A stretch of DNA of 64,000 nucleotides, taken from positions 78,330 to 142,329 of the forward strand of contig NZ_ATZJ01000008.1 in NCBI RefSeq assembly GCF_000428145.1. The letters run 5' to 3'. This DNA comes from Chitinilyticum litopenaei DSM 21440 (GTDB lineage: Bacteria; Pseudomonadota; Gammaproteobacteria; Burkholderiales; Chitinibacteraceae). Positions 26,025 to 34,844 of the stretch are shown one piece after another. Under the pieces are notes generated by a model. The model saw only the letters and a program-made list of their open reading frames with translations, ran no database searches and was not told where the DNA came from. Numbering within the stretch: the stretch's first letter is position 1; every line of letters starts with the position of its first letter. The translations under genes and the position numbers were made by a program.

Positions 26025-27308
26025 ATGTTCCTCACGCAAAAGCTCGCCAGCCAGACCCTGCACGCCGTGCTCGGCGGCCAGAATCTCACCGACGCCTTGC
26101 AGCAGCTCTGGCGACGCCATCCGCAACTGAGCCCGCAACAGCGTGGCGCGATCCAGGATGCCTGCTACGGCACGCTGCGCCAGCTCGGGCTATGGCGCGC
26201 GGTATTGCGGCAACTGCTGAAAGCGCCGCTGAGCGAGCCGGAAATCGAAACCCTGCTGCTGGTGGCCCTGCAGCAGCTGGCGGCCGGCCGTGCGGCCAGC
26301 TATGCGATTGTCGACCATGCCGTCCAGGTCGCCGCCAAAACCGGCAGCGGGCGCGCCAAGGGGCTGGTCAACGCAGTGCTGCGCAATTTCCTGCGCCAGC
26401 AGGACACCCTGCTGAACCAGGCGGCCGAACAGGCCGAAGGACGCTGGAATCATCCGCGCTGGTGGCAGGACGCCATGCGCCGCGCCTGGCCCGACGACTG
26501 GGAGGCCGTGCTCACCGCCAACAACAGCCACCCGCCGATGACCCTGCGCGTCAACCGCCGGCACGGCACGCCCGCCGCTTACCAGGCCCTGCTGACTGAG
26601 GCCGGCATTGCCGCCCGCCCGCTGGGCCAGGCGGCGCTGCAACTGGACAAGGCCGTGGGTGTCGAGCACTTGCCGCGTTTTGCCGAGGGCTGGGTGTCGG
26701 TACAGGATTACGGCGCGCAGCTCGCCGCCGAATTGCTGGATGTGCGCGATGGCCAGCGCGTGCTCGATGCCTGCGCGGCGCCGGGCGGCAAGACCGGCCA
26801 TATTCTGGAGCTGGCCGATGTGCAGCTCACCGCGATCGACAACAACGCCGAGCGCCTGGCGCGCGTGGCCGACAATCTCGGCCGCCTGCAGCTCACGGCC
26901 ACCCTGCGCTGCGGCGATGCCGGCCAGCCGGAAGGCTGGTGGGATGGCCAGCCCTTTGACCGCATCCTCGCCGACGTCCCCTGTTCGGCCTCGGGCGTCA
27001 CCCGCCGCCACCCCGACATCAAATGGCTGCGCCGCCCCGAGGATTTCGCCAGCTTTGCCCGCCAGCAGGCCGCCATGCTGGATGCGCTGTGGCCGCTTCT
27101 GGCTGTCGGCGGGAAACTGCTGTACGCTACGTGCTCCGTTTTTCCGGCGGAAAACAGCGAGTCCGCAGCCGCATTTGCCGCGCGTCATCCGGACGCCCGC
27201 CGCCTGCCGCTGCCCGACAGCCTGCCTGCCGCCGGCCAGTTACTGCCCTCCCCGGAGCATGATGGGTTTTATTACGCGCTTTTCAGCAAGGATGCTGCGT
27301 CCGCCTAG
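26025..27308 (+). CDS. rsmB: 16S rRNA m5C967 methyltransferase
   Basis: 427 residues. N-terminal NusB-like RNA-binding domain (about 1-140), then a Rossmann SAM-binding domain with DACAAPGGKTGHIL. The two cysteines typical of this family are in DVPCSASGVTRRHPDIKW (C320) and in YATCSVFPAENS. It methylates C967 of 16S rRNA. The next gene overlaps its 3' end by 17 bases. Confidence 0.97.
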   Translation: MFLTQKLASQTLHAVLGGQNLTDALQQLWRRHPQLSPQQRGAIQDACYGTLRQLGLWRAVLRQLLKAPLSEPEIETLLLVALQQLAAGRAASYAIVDHAVQVAAKTGSGRAKGLVNAVLRNFLRQQDTLLNQAAEQAEGRWNHPRWWQDAMRRAWPDDWEAVLTANNSHPPMTLRVNRRHGTPAAYQALLTEAGIAARPLGQAALQLDKAVGVEHLPRFAEGWVSVQDYGAQLAAELLDVRDGQRVLDACAAPGGKTGHILELADVQLTAIDNNAERLARVADNLGRLQLTATLRCGDAGQPEGWWDGQPFDRILADVPCSASGVTRRHPDIKWLRRPEDFASFARQQAAMLDALWPLLAVGGKLLYATCSVFPAENSESAAAFAARHPDARRLPLPDSLPAAGQLLPSPEHDGFYYALFSKDAASA

Positions 27309-27876
27309 GCTCAGACTGGCGCTGTGCGCGCTGCTGCTGAGCCTGGCCGCGCTGGCGGGCGACATCCAGCCACTGAAAACCGAGGCGGAGCTTGGCAACG
27401 GTCAGGTGCAACTCACCGCGCGCTTCGCGATCACGCTCAGCCCGGCCACCGAGCAGGCGCTGCAAAATGGCAGCAGCCTGCCCTTCACCTTTGAATTCCA
27501 GCTCAGAAAGCCGCGGCTGGCGGCCTGGTATCACCAGACCAAGAACGGCTTTGGCGCGATTGCCAGCAGCACTCACAGGCTGAGCTTCCACCCGCTGACC
27601 CGCCAGTACCGCGTGACCACCAACGGCATTGCCCGCAACTTCGCCAGCCTGGAGGAAGCCCTGCTGGCCGCCGGCACCATCGGCGGCTGGACCGTACTGA
27701 GCGACAGCAGCGCCGCCAGTGATGTCGCCGATTTTTCCGGCAAGGTACGCCTCTTTCTGGATGTGGCGCTGATGCCCAAACCCATGCAGATCAGCGCGCT
27801 GGGCAACAGCGACTGGCGGCTGGACTCGGGCTGGCACGAACTGCAGGCCGTCGCCCTGCCGGGAGCCGCGCCATGA
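27292..27876 (+). CDS. DUF4390 secreted protein
   Basis: 194 residues from ATG 27292, overlapping rsmB by 17 bases. Starts MLRPPRLRLALCALLLSLAA, a signal peptide cleaved near ALA|GD. The mature part is beta-rich with no catalytic motif. It matches the DUF4390 family found just upstream of ntrY in betaproteobacteria. Periplasmic; function unknown. It overlaps ntrY by four bases (ATGA), so coupling with the sensor kinase suggests a link to NtrY signalling (inference). Confidence 0.88.
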   Translation: MLRPPRLRLALCALLLSLAALAGDIQPLKTEAELGNGQVQLTARFAITLSPATEQALQNGSSLPFTFEFQLRKPRLAAWYHQTKNGFGAIASSTHRLSFHPLTRQYRVTTNGIARNFASLEEALLAAGTIGGWTVLSDSSAASDVADFSGKVRLFLDVALMPKPMQISALGNSDWRLDSGWHELQAVALPGAAP

Positions 27877-30005
27877 AGCGCCTGCTGCTGGTCTTTGCGG
27901 CGCTCGGCGCCGTGCTGCTGTTCATGCTGGCCACCGCTGCCGGCAATGAATCCGCCTTTTCCGAATACTACGATGTGTTGCTGACGCTGAACCTGCTGCT
28001 GCTGGGCGGCATGGCGGCGCTCGTCATCGGCCACCTCTACCGCCTGCTCAAGCGCGTGCGCAGCAAGGTCTTCGGCTCGCGGCTGATGCTGCGGCTGATG
28101 CTGATGTTCGCACTGGTCGCCGTCCTGCCCGGCGCGCTCGTCTACACGCTGTCGGTGCAATTCCTCAACCGCTCGATCGAAACCTGGTTCGATGTCCGCG
28201 TCGACAACGCCCTCGACAAGGGCCTGAACCTGGGCCACACCGCCATCGATTTCCAGCTGGGCGAGCTGGCGCGCAAGGCGCAGGTGATCGCCTGGGATGT
28301 GCACGACAACCCGAGCAGCACCATGCTGACGCGGCTGACCCGCCTGCGTGACACGACCGGCGTGCAGGAAATCACGCTGTTCGACGAATACGGCGGCGTG
28401 GCGGCGCACATCGGCAATGAACGGGCCAGCCTGATCCCGCCGCAGCCGGACCGCAAGATGCTGCGCAAGGCTGCTGTCGATGGCTACAGCGGACTGGAAG
28501 ACAATCTGGACGGCACGCTGGACATGCGCGTACTGGTCCAGCTGCCCGGCAATACCTTCAGCGACAAGAAACGCTACCTGCAGCTGATCCAGCCGGTGCC
28601 GCAGCAATTGGCGCAGGATGCCGAGCTGGTCGAACAGGTGCGCAGCGAATACAAGCAGCTCTCGCATTCGCGGCAGGGGCTGAAAATGATCTTCAGCCTG
28701 ACCCTGACGATTGCCCTGCTGGTGGCACTGCTGGGTGCGCTGGTGCTGGCGCTGTATCTGTCCGACAAGCTGGCCGCACCGCTGTCGCTGCTGGCCGCCG
28801 GCACCAAGGCAGTGGCACAGGGCGACTTCAGCCAGCAGCAGCCGGTGGTCAGTCGCGACGAGCTGGGCATCCTCACGCACTCCTTCAACCGCATGACGCG
28901 CCAGCTGGCCGAAACCCGTGCCAAGCTTGAGCTCAACCAGGCCGAACAGGCCGCCGCCAAGGCCTATGTCGAGGCGATCCTGGGCTCGATTTCCGCCGGC
29001 GTGCTGTCGTTTGACGAAGACTGCCTGCTGCAGTCGACCAATCTGAGCGCCCTGCGCATTCTCGGGCTGGACCCCGCCAAGGTCGATGGCCAGCCGCTGG
29101 GGCGCTGGCATGAGGAATACCCGGTACTGGCCAATTTCTGCGCGCAGGTGCTGCGCGGCGTGCTGTCCGACGACGAGCACTGGCAATGCCAGGTCGAGCT
29201 GGCTGGCGACAAGCGCGTGCTGCTCGTGCACGGCACACGGCTGTCGGGCATGCCCGACCAGTTCGACATCATGGGCGGCTTCGTCGTGGTCTTCGACGAC
29301 ATCACCGACCTGCTCGCCGCCCAGCGCGATGCCGCCTGGGGCGAGGTGGCGCGCCGGCTGGCCCACGAAATCAAGAACCCGCTCACCCCGATCCAGCTCG
29401 CTGCCGAGCGCATGGAGCACAAGCTTGCCGACAAGCTGGAGCCGCAGGCCGCCGAGCTATTGACTCGCAATACGCAAACCATCGTCAAGCAGGTCGCCGC
29501 GCTCAAGCAGATGGTCGATGCCTTCCGCGACTACGCGCGCAAACCATCGGGCAAGCTGCATCCGCTCGATCTCGCCCAGTTGCTGCGCGAGGTACTGGTG
29601 CTCTACGAAGCCGCGCCGATCGAGCAGCACGGCATCCCGGTCGCGCCCGTCATGGTCAAGGGCGATGCCACCCATTTGCGCCAGGTCATTCACAACCTGC
29701 TGCAAAACGCCCAGGACGCCATTAGGGAAAGTACCGAGCCAAAAGTTTGCATTCATTGCGAAAAAGACGAAAAATGGGCGCGCTTGAACATTGCCGACAA
29801 TGGCCCTGGGTTCTCCAGCGAGCTTCTGCCCCGTGTTTTCGAGCCCTATATCACAACCAAAACCAAAGGGACCGGACTGGGACTGGCCATCGTGAAAAAA
29901 ATCATTGAAGAGCATCATGGACGCATCCAGGTCGGCAATTTGCCAACCGGGGGCGCGTTTGTGCGCATTGAACTGCCGCTGTGGGAGGATGTAATAAGTG
30001 GCTAG
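27873..30005 (+). CDS. ntrY: NtrY-like membrane sensor histidine kinase
   Basis: 710 residues. Three hydrophobic segments at about 4-20, 31-53 and 70-90, then a periplasmic loop, and a fourth segment at about 268-292. A HAMP linker follows (LAAPLSLLAAGTKAVAQGDFSQ), then a PAS-like domain (about 355-480), HisKA with LAHEIKNPLTPIQLAAERM (phospho-His H498) and an ATPase domain with NLLQNAQDAI, DNGPGF and KGTGLGLAIVKKI. NtrY-type kinases respond to redox or nitrogen signals and phosphorylate NtrX. Overlaps ntrX by eight bases. Confidence 0.94.
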   Translation: MKRLLLVFAALGAVLLFMLATAAGNESAFSEYYDVLLTLNLLLLGGMAALVIGHLYRLLKRVRSKVFGSRLMLRLMLMFALVAVLPGALVYTLSVQFLNRSIETWFDVRVDNALDKGLNLGHTAIDFQLGELARKAQVIAWDVHDNPSSTMLTRLTRLRDTTGVQEITLFDEYGGVAAHIGNERASLIPPQPDRKMLRKAAVDGYSGLEDNLDGTLDMRVLVQLPGNTFSDKKRYLQLIQPVPQQLAQDAELVEQVRSEYKQLSHSRQGLKMIFSLTLTIALLVALLGALVLALYLSDKLAAPLSLLAAGTKAVAQGDFSQQQPVVSRDELGILTHSFNRMTRQLAETRAKLELNQAEQAAAKAYVEAILGSISAGVLSFDEDCLLQSTNLSALRILGLDPAKVDGQPLGRWHEEYPVLANFCAQVLRGVLSDDEHWQCQVELAGDKRVLLVHGTRLSGMPDQFDIMGGFVVVFDDITDLLAAQRDAAWGEVARRLAHEIKNPLTPIQLAAERMEHKLADKLEPQAAELLTRNTQTIVKQVAALKQMVDAFRDYARKPSGKLHPLDLAQLLREVLVLYEAAPIEQHGIPVAPVMVKGDATHLRQVIHNLLQNAQDAIRESTEPKVCIHCEKDEKWARLNIADNGPGFSSELLPRVFEPYITTKTKGTGLGLAIVKKIIEEHHGRIQVGNLPTGGAFVRIELPLWEDVISG

Positions 30006-31293
30006 TCAGGATATTTTGATTGTCGATGATGAAATCGGCATCCGGGAACTGCTCTCGGAAATCTTGCAGGACGAAGGCTATAGCGTCGCCGAGGCGGAAA
30101 ACGCCGAAGCCGCACGCCGCTACCGCAACCAGGCCATTCCGAAGATGGTCTTGCTCGACATCTGGATGCCGGACACCGACGGCGTCACCCTGCTCAAGGA
30201 ATGGTCGCGCAACGGCCAGCTCACCATGCCGGTGGTAATGATGTCGGGCCACGCCACCATCGACACCGCCGTCGAGGCCACGCGCATCGGCGCGCTGGAC
30301 TTTCTGGAAAAACCGATCGGCCTGCAGAAACTGCTGGCGGTGGTCAAGCGGGCAATGAGCCAGCAGGCCGCCCCCCCAAAAGTGACGCAGGGGTTGCAGA
30401 GTCTTGGCAGCAGCAGCACGATTGCTGCGCTGCAGGAGACACTTGACCAGGTCGGGAAGCAGCCCCTGCCGATTCTGCTGACCGGCGAACCTGGCGCCGG
30501 CTACGAACTGTGTGCCCGCTATCTGACGCCGGCCAACGCCCCCTTCATTGCCCCGAACGCCAACGACGATCTGGCCATTGCCCCGCAGGACCTGCTCAAC
30601 CGCGCCAGCGGCGGCACGCTGTTTTTGCGCGACATCGCCTGGCTGGAGCGCAAGGCGCAGCTGAGCCTGCTGGGCCTCTTGCCCAAGCTGGAAAAGCAGA
30701 AAGTGCGTCTGGTGTGCGTGAGCAGCCGCTCGCTCGACCAGCTGGTACCGGTATTCGACCCGGAACTGCTGCGCCTGTTGACCCAGGTCATCGTGCCGAT
30801 CCCGGCGCTGCGCGAGCATGCCGAAGACATCCCGATGCTGGCCAACCAGCTGCTGGCGCAAATCCCCAACCAGAACGGCGAGCAGCATTTCTCGCGCGCC
30901 GCCATGCAGCTGCTGTCGCAGCAAAGCTGGCCGGGGAACCTCGACCAGCTGAACAATGTGGTGAAAAGCCTGGCGCTCACCTGCCGCACGCCGGAAATCG
31001 ACGTGTTGCCGGTCAGCCGCCTGCTCTCGCAGATCGGCCCGACCCAGGGCGGTGATGCGGCGAGCGCGCCGGTGGCGGCGATGCCGCTGCCGCAGCTGGA
31101 TCTGGATCTGCCCTTGCGCGAGGCGCGCGACCAGTTCGAAAAGTTCTATCTGGAACGGCAGATCGAACTGGCGCGCGGCAATATGAGCCGGGTGGCCGAG
31201 AAGATCGGCCTGGAGCGCACGCACCTCTACCGCAAGCTCAAGCAGCTGGGCATCCAGATGCAGAAGAAAAACCGCGTACAAGAAGACGACTAA
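29998..31293 (+). CDS. ntrX: NtrX-like response regulator with degenerate AAA+ domain
   Basis: 431 residues from GTG 29998. Receiver domain 1-120 with VDDEIGIRELL and LLDIWMPDTDG (phospho-Asp D54). The middle domain aligns with sigma-54 AAA+ activators but is broken at the key sites: Walker A reads TGEPGAGYE (Tyr 169 where Lys is expected), Walker B reads GGTLFLRDIAW (Arg 211 in place of the first acidic residue), and the GAFTGA loop that contacts sigma-54 is missing along with its surroundings. The C-terminal Fis-type HTH is intact (NMSRVAEKIGLERTHLYRKL). It probably binds DNA as a phosphorylation-controlled regulator without ATP hydrolysis or sigma-54 activation. Confidence 0.9.
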   Translation: MASQDILIVDDEIGIRELLSEILQDEGYSVAEAENAEAARRYRNQAIPKMVLLDIWMPDTDGVTLLKEWSRNGQLTMPVVMMSGHATIDTAVEATRIGALDFLEKPIGLQKLLAVVKRAMSQQAAPPKVTQGLQSLGSSSTIAALQETLDQVGKQPLPILLTGEPGAGYELCARYLTPANAPFIAPNANDDLAIAPQDLLNRASGGTLFLRDIAWLERKAQLSLLGLLPKLEKQKVRLVCVSSRSLDQLVPVFDPELLRLLTQVIVPIPALREHAEDIPMLANQLLAQIPNQNGEQHFSRAAMQLLSQQSWPGNLDQLNNVVKSLALTCRTPEIDVLPVSRLLSQIGPTQGGDAASAPVAAMPLPQLDLDLPLREARDQFEKFYLERQIELARGNMSRVAEKIGLERTHLYRKLKQLGIQMQKKNRVQEDD

Positions 31294-31471
31294 ACCCATG
31301 CCTGATTATGTCTTTCCTTCAGGAAGCAAGGTTTTCAGCGCCTGCGGCGCGGTGTTTTGATGCCGGGGGTGCCCGGCGGCACGTCAGGGGGCTTGTCTTG
31401 CCAAGCCCCCCGACACCCCCAAGGCGCGCCCGGCCAGCCGCCCCGCTACGCGGGGTACCTTGCGATGCTCG

Positions 31472-31540
31472 TTTTTCCGGGGGCGCGGGACAACTCGGCC
31501 CTGCGGGCCTCAAACACGTCCCGCGCCTGATCCCGGAAAA
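31472..31540. repeat. Long hairpin, possible mobile repeat or structured RNA
   Basis: GGCGCGGGAC (31482-31491) pairs perfectly with GTCCCGCGCC (31518-31527). Further out TTTTCCGGG pairs with CCCGGAAAA, leaving a 4-nt bulge TGAT on one side. GGCC/GGGCC forms a small inner stem. A similar core with GGGACAACTCG...CTCAAACA is, from memory, widespread in proteobacterial intergenic DNA. Confidence 0.5.
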
Positions 31541-31636
31541 CCTGCGCTTCTCAGCGGCTTTCAGGGCAGAGCGTGCTAATCAGCGCCTTTGTTGCTCAGG
31601 CTTCCAGAAGCAGAGACATAATCAGAAACCCATGAA

Positions 31637-31685
31637 GGGTATATGCCCCGAGGCCATTCCCATGATTGCCTGTGGCCATATACCC
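31637..31685. repeat. 49-nt dyad element, copy 8
   Basis: Perfect arms extended to GGGTATATG/CATATACCC (9 bp). A further AGGC/GCCT stem is at positions 15-18 and 32-35. Lies 65 bases before trkA. Confidence 0.82.
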
Positions 31686-31750
31686 CTCAAAAAGACCATG
31701 ACCGCCCGGCGCATGCCGCGGCGGTCGTTTCGTTTGGAGACGCCCGCAGC

Positions 31751-33127
31751 ATGTCCCGCATCCTGATTCTCGGCGCTGGCCGGGTTGGTTCATCGGTCGC
31801 CGAACAGCTGGTACTGGAGAAATACGACGTCACCATCGTCGACAGCAATGGCACGCTGCTCAAGCCACTGGCGGACCGGCTGGATCTGCGCACCGTGCAG
31901 GGCGAGCCAGCCTCCCCGGCGGTGCTGCAGCAGGCGGGCGCGGCGGACTGCGACCTGCTGCTGGCGGTCACCCCCAGCGATGAGGTCAACATGGTGGCCT
32001 GCAAGGTCGCCAGCGAGCTTTTCAATGTCCCGACCCGGCTGGCGCGCATCCGCCAGCAGGACTACCTGAAGCACCGACAGCTTTTTGGCGAGGGCGGCTT
32101 CGCCATTGACCATGTGATCACCCCCGCGCAGATCGTCACCGACTATCTGGTCAGCCTGATTGAAACCCCCGAAGCCCTGCAGGTACTGGAGTTCGGCGCC
32201 GGCCGGGCAATGCTCGTCGTATTGCGCGTGGAAGCCGGCGCGCCGATGGACGGCAAAGCGCTCAGCGCGCTGGCCATCCATCTGCCGAAAACCGATTGCC
32301 GCGTGGTCTCCGTCTACCGCAAGGACCGGCGCATCCAGCCCGATGGCGACACCCATCTGCAGGTGGGCGACGAGGTGTTCGTGCTGATCGCCAGCGCCGA
32401 CACGCGCAGCGTCATCCGCGAATTCCGCGCCAGCGACCGCGCCATCAAGCGCATCCTCATCGCCGGCGGCGGCAATGTCGGCTACCGGCTGGCGCGCGCG
32501 CTGGAGCACGACTATCAGGTCAAGCTGATCGAATGCAAGGCCGAGCGCGCCGCCTGGCTGGCCGAGCGCCTGGACAACACGCTGGTGCTGCATGGCGAGG
32601 CCACCGACGAAGCCCTGCTCGACACCGAGCAGATCGAGCGCTGCGACCTCTATCTGGCGCTGACCAGCGACGACGAGGACAACATCATGTCCGCGCTGCT
32701 GGCCAAGCAAAAGGGCGCGCGCAAGACCATCGCCATCATCAACCGCTCCAGCTATGTCGATCTGCTGCAGGGGGGGCGCATCGACGTGGCGCTGTCGCCG
32801 GCCCAGGCCACCATCGGCTCGCTGCTGGCGCATGTGCGCCAGGGTGATATCGTCGCCGTACACAGCCTGCGCCGCGGCTCGGCGGAGGCCATCGAGCTGG
32901 TGATTCACGGCACCCGCGACACCTCGCGCGTGATCGGCCGCAAGGTGGAAGAGCTGGAGCTGCCCTCCGGCGCCAATCTGGCGGCAGTGATCCGTGGCGA
33001 GCAGGTGCTGATGGCGCACCACGACACGGTGCTGCACGATGGCGACCACGCCATCGTGTTCATCGACAACAAGAATCACCTGCGCACCGTCGAAAAACTG
33101 TTTGCCGTGAAGATCGGCTTTTTCTGA
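31751..33127 (+). CDS. trkA: Trk system potassium uptake regulator TrkA
   Basis: 458 residues from ATG 31751, the standard TrkA length. Two repeats of NAD-binding Rossmann domain plus TrkA-C domain: LILGAGRVGSSVAEQL (about 3-18) and ILIAGGGNVGYRLARAL (about 235-251). It is the cytosolic nucleotide-binding subunit that gates the TrkH channel. trkH follows after eight bases, so the two form an operon. Confidence 0.97.
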   Translation: MSRILILGAGRVGSSVAEQLVLEKYDVTIVDSNGTLLKPLADRLDLRTVQGEPASPAVLQQAGAADCDLLLAVTPSDEVNMVACKVASELFNVPTRLARIRQQDYLKHRQLFGEGGFAIDHVITPAQIVTDYLVSLIETPEALQVLEFGAGRAMLVVLRVEAGAPMDGKALSALAIHLPKTDCRVVSVYRKDRRIQPDGDTHLQVGDEVFVLIASADTRSVIREFRASDRAIKRILIAGGGNVGYRLARALEHDYQVKLIECKAERAAWLAERLDNTLVLHGEATDEALLDTEQIERCDLYLALTSDDEDNIMSALLAKQKGARKTIAIINRSSYVDLLQGGRIDVALSPAQATIGSLLAHVRQGDIVAVHSLRRGSAEAIELVIHGTRDTSRVIGRKVEELELPSGANLAAVIRGEQVLMAHHDTVLHDGDHAIVFIDNKNHLRTVEKLFAVKIGFF

Positions 33128-33135
33128 GCACCGCC

Positions 33136-34605
33136 ATGGCCCTCTCCCGCCGCATCCTGCCCGTAGCCAATGTGCTGGCGCGCGTCGCCGGCATTTTCTC
33201 GCTGTCGCTGCTGGCGCCGATCGCGCTGGCCTGGTTCGGCGGCGATGCCGGCCTGTGGCCCTTCATCGACGCGCTGATCGGCCTGCAGGCCATCTGCCTG
33301 CTGACCTTTCTCGCCACGCGCCGCTATCGGCGCGAAATGCAGGCGCGCGACGGCTTCATCCTGGTCGTCGGCCTGTGGACGGTGCTGCCGGCCGTGGCCG
33401 CCGTGCCGCTGCAGCTTTACAACCCGGGCTGGAGCTTTACCGACTGCTATTTCGAGGCCATGTCGGGGCTGACCACCACCGGGGCCACCGCCTTTGCCGG
33501 GCTGGACCAGTTGCCGCCGTCGCTCAATCTGTGGCGCCACCTGCTGAACTGGCTGGGCGGCATGGGGATCATCGTGCTGGCCGTCGCCATCATGCCGTTG
33601 CTGGGCGTGGGCGGCATGCAGCTCTTCAAGGCGGAAACGCCGGGGCCGATGAAAGACGCCAAACTCACGCCGCGCATCCACGAAACCGCGCGCAACCTCT
33701 GGCTGGTGTATGCCGGCCTGACGCTGGTCTGCGCGCTGCTGCTGAAATACGCCGGTGCAATGAGCTGGCTGGATGCCGTCTGCCACGCCATGGCAGCCCT
33801 GTCGCTGGGCGGTTTTTCCACGCACGACGCCAGCGTCGGCTTTTTCGATTCGCCGCTGATCGAGGGCATTCTCATCGTCTTCATGCTGCTGGCAGCCACC
33901 AATTTTGCCACCCATTATCTGGCACTGACCGGCCGCCGCCTTGCCACCTACTGGCACGACAGCGAATTCAAAAGCATGCTGCTGCTGATTGTGGGCAGCA
34001 CACTGCTGCTGGCCGGCTACCTGCTCTGGCACAGCACCTATCCCGACTACCTCACCGCCCTGCGCCACACCGCCTTCAATCTGGTGTCCATCGCCACCGA
34101 CAGCGGCTTCGCGAGTCAGGACTTCGGCCAGTGGCCGATACTGGTGCCGCTGACGATGCTGCTGCTGTCGTGCATGACGGCCTGCGCCGGCTCGACCGGC
34201 GGCGGCATCAAGATGATCCGCACGCTCGTCATGCTGCGCGAATCGGGCCGCCAGTTCCGCAGCCTGATTCACCCGCAGTCGGTGACGCCGCTGCGCGTGA
34301 ACGGCATGGTGATCGCCAATCCGGTGATCTTTGCCGTGATGGGCTTCGTGTTTCTGTATGTGGCCAGCATCGTCGTGCTGACACTGGCGCTGTTGCTGAC
34401 CGGGCTGGATTTCATCAGCGCCTTCTCGGCCGTGCTGGCCTGCATCAACAACGCCGGACCGGGTCTGGGCGTCGTTGGCCCGGCCAACAACTATGGCGCC
34501 TTGAGCGACGTGCAGATCTGGATCTGCAGCTTTACGATGCTGCTGGGACGACTGGAGATCTTCTCGGTGCTGGTGCTGTTGACGCCCACCTTCTGGCGCA
34601 GCTGA
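33136..34605 (+). CDS. trkH: Trk potassium uptake protein TrkH
   Basis: 489 residues, polytopic inner-membrane protein with about ten hydrophobic segments. The SKT-family selectivity loops are visible: MSGLTTTGATAF, ALSLGGFSTHD, IATDSGFAS and NNAGPGLG. It forms the K+ conduction path controlled by TrkA. Followed by a REPIN, a dyad element and a bidirectional terminator. Confidence 0.96.
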   Translation: MALSRRILPVANVLARVAGIFSLSLLAPIALAWFGGDAGLWPFIDALIGLQAICLLTFLATRRYRREMQARDGFILVVGLWTVLPAVAAVPLQLYNPGWSFTDCYFEAMSGLTTTGATAFAGLDQLPPSLNLWRHLLNWLGGMGIIVLAVAIMPLLGVGGMQLFKAETPGPMKDAKLTPRIHETARNLWLVYAGLTLVCALLLKYAGAMSWLDAVCHAMAALSLGGFSTHDASVGFFDSPLIEGILIVFMLLAATNFATHYLALTGRRLATYWHDSEFKSMLLLIVGSTLLLAGYLLWHSTYPDYLTALRHTAFNLVSIATDSGFASQDFGQWPILVPLTMLLLSCMTACAGSTGGGIKMIRTLVMLRESGRQFRSLIHPQSVTPLRVNGMVIANPVIFAVMGFVFLYVASIVVLTLALLLTGLDFISAFSAVLACINNAGPGLGVVGPANNYGALSDVQIWICSFTMLLGRLEIFSVLVLLTPTFWRS

Positions 34606-34635
34606 TCTTGATCCGGCCCTTTGCTGTTTTCACTC

Positions 34636-34690
34636 GTAGGAGCGAGCTTGCTCGCGATCAGCAACGCTTCGCGAGCAAGCTCGCTCCTAC
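34636..34690. repeat. Intact REPIN (two inverted REP sequences)
   Basis: Two perfectly inverse 22-nt arms, each running from GTAGGAGCGAGC to GCTCGCGA, separated by 11 bases. Same family as the decayed copy at 12166. The sequence matches REP cores described in Pseudomonas. No REP-associated transposase lies in this window. Confidence 0.9.
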
Positions 34691-34722
34691 AGAAATTCAT
34701 GCCCCTGAGGGCCAAACCAATA

Positions 34723-34771
34723 GGGTATTGCCCCACAGCCCAAGCCAGAAAATGGCCACAGGGCAATACCC
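34723..34771. repeat. 49-nt dyad element, copy 9
   Basis: The best outer stem of the set: GGGTATTGCCC/GGGCAATACCC (11 bp), with inner GCC/GGC at 16-18 and 32-34. Confidence 0.85.
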
Positions 34772-34799
34772 ATGTCAATACCTATGACAATACTCATGA
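34764..34799. repeat. Three 12-nt direct repeats overlapping the dyad element
   Basis: CAATACCCATGT, CAATACCTATGA and CAATACTCATGA follow each other without gaps. The first is the right end of the dyad element; the last runs into the terminator stem. Confidence 0.75.
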
Positions 34800-34828
34800 A
34801 AAAGCCGGCTCGCGCCGGCTTTTTCATG
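34795..34828. terminator. Bidirectional terminator between trkH and the export operon
   Basis: A perfect 15-bp inverted repeat CATGAAAAAGCCGGC/GCCGGCTTTTTCATG with loop TCGC. Its A and T runs give a T-tract on either strand, which suits the convergent genes around it. Confidence 0.93.
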
Positions 34829-34844
34829 CCGCATGGGCAGCACT

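Larger units (their letters stand above)
31294..31750. other. 457-base intergenic region between ntrX and trkA
   Basis: No supported gene. Contains a GC-rich stretch with CCCCCC runs (about 31370-31460), a long imperfect hairpin (31472-31540) and a 49-nt dyad element (31637-31685). A weak open frame runs through part of it without a credible start. Confidence 0.55.

Noticed and set aside
31308..31766. A 150-codon open frame across the ntrX-trkA gap
   Set aside because: It runs through hairpins and the dyad element, has biased composition and no homology I recognise; it is not a credible gene.
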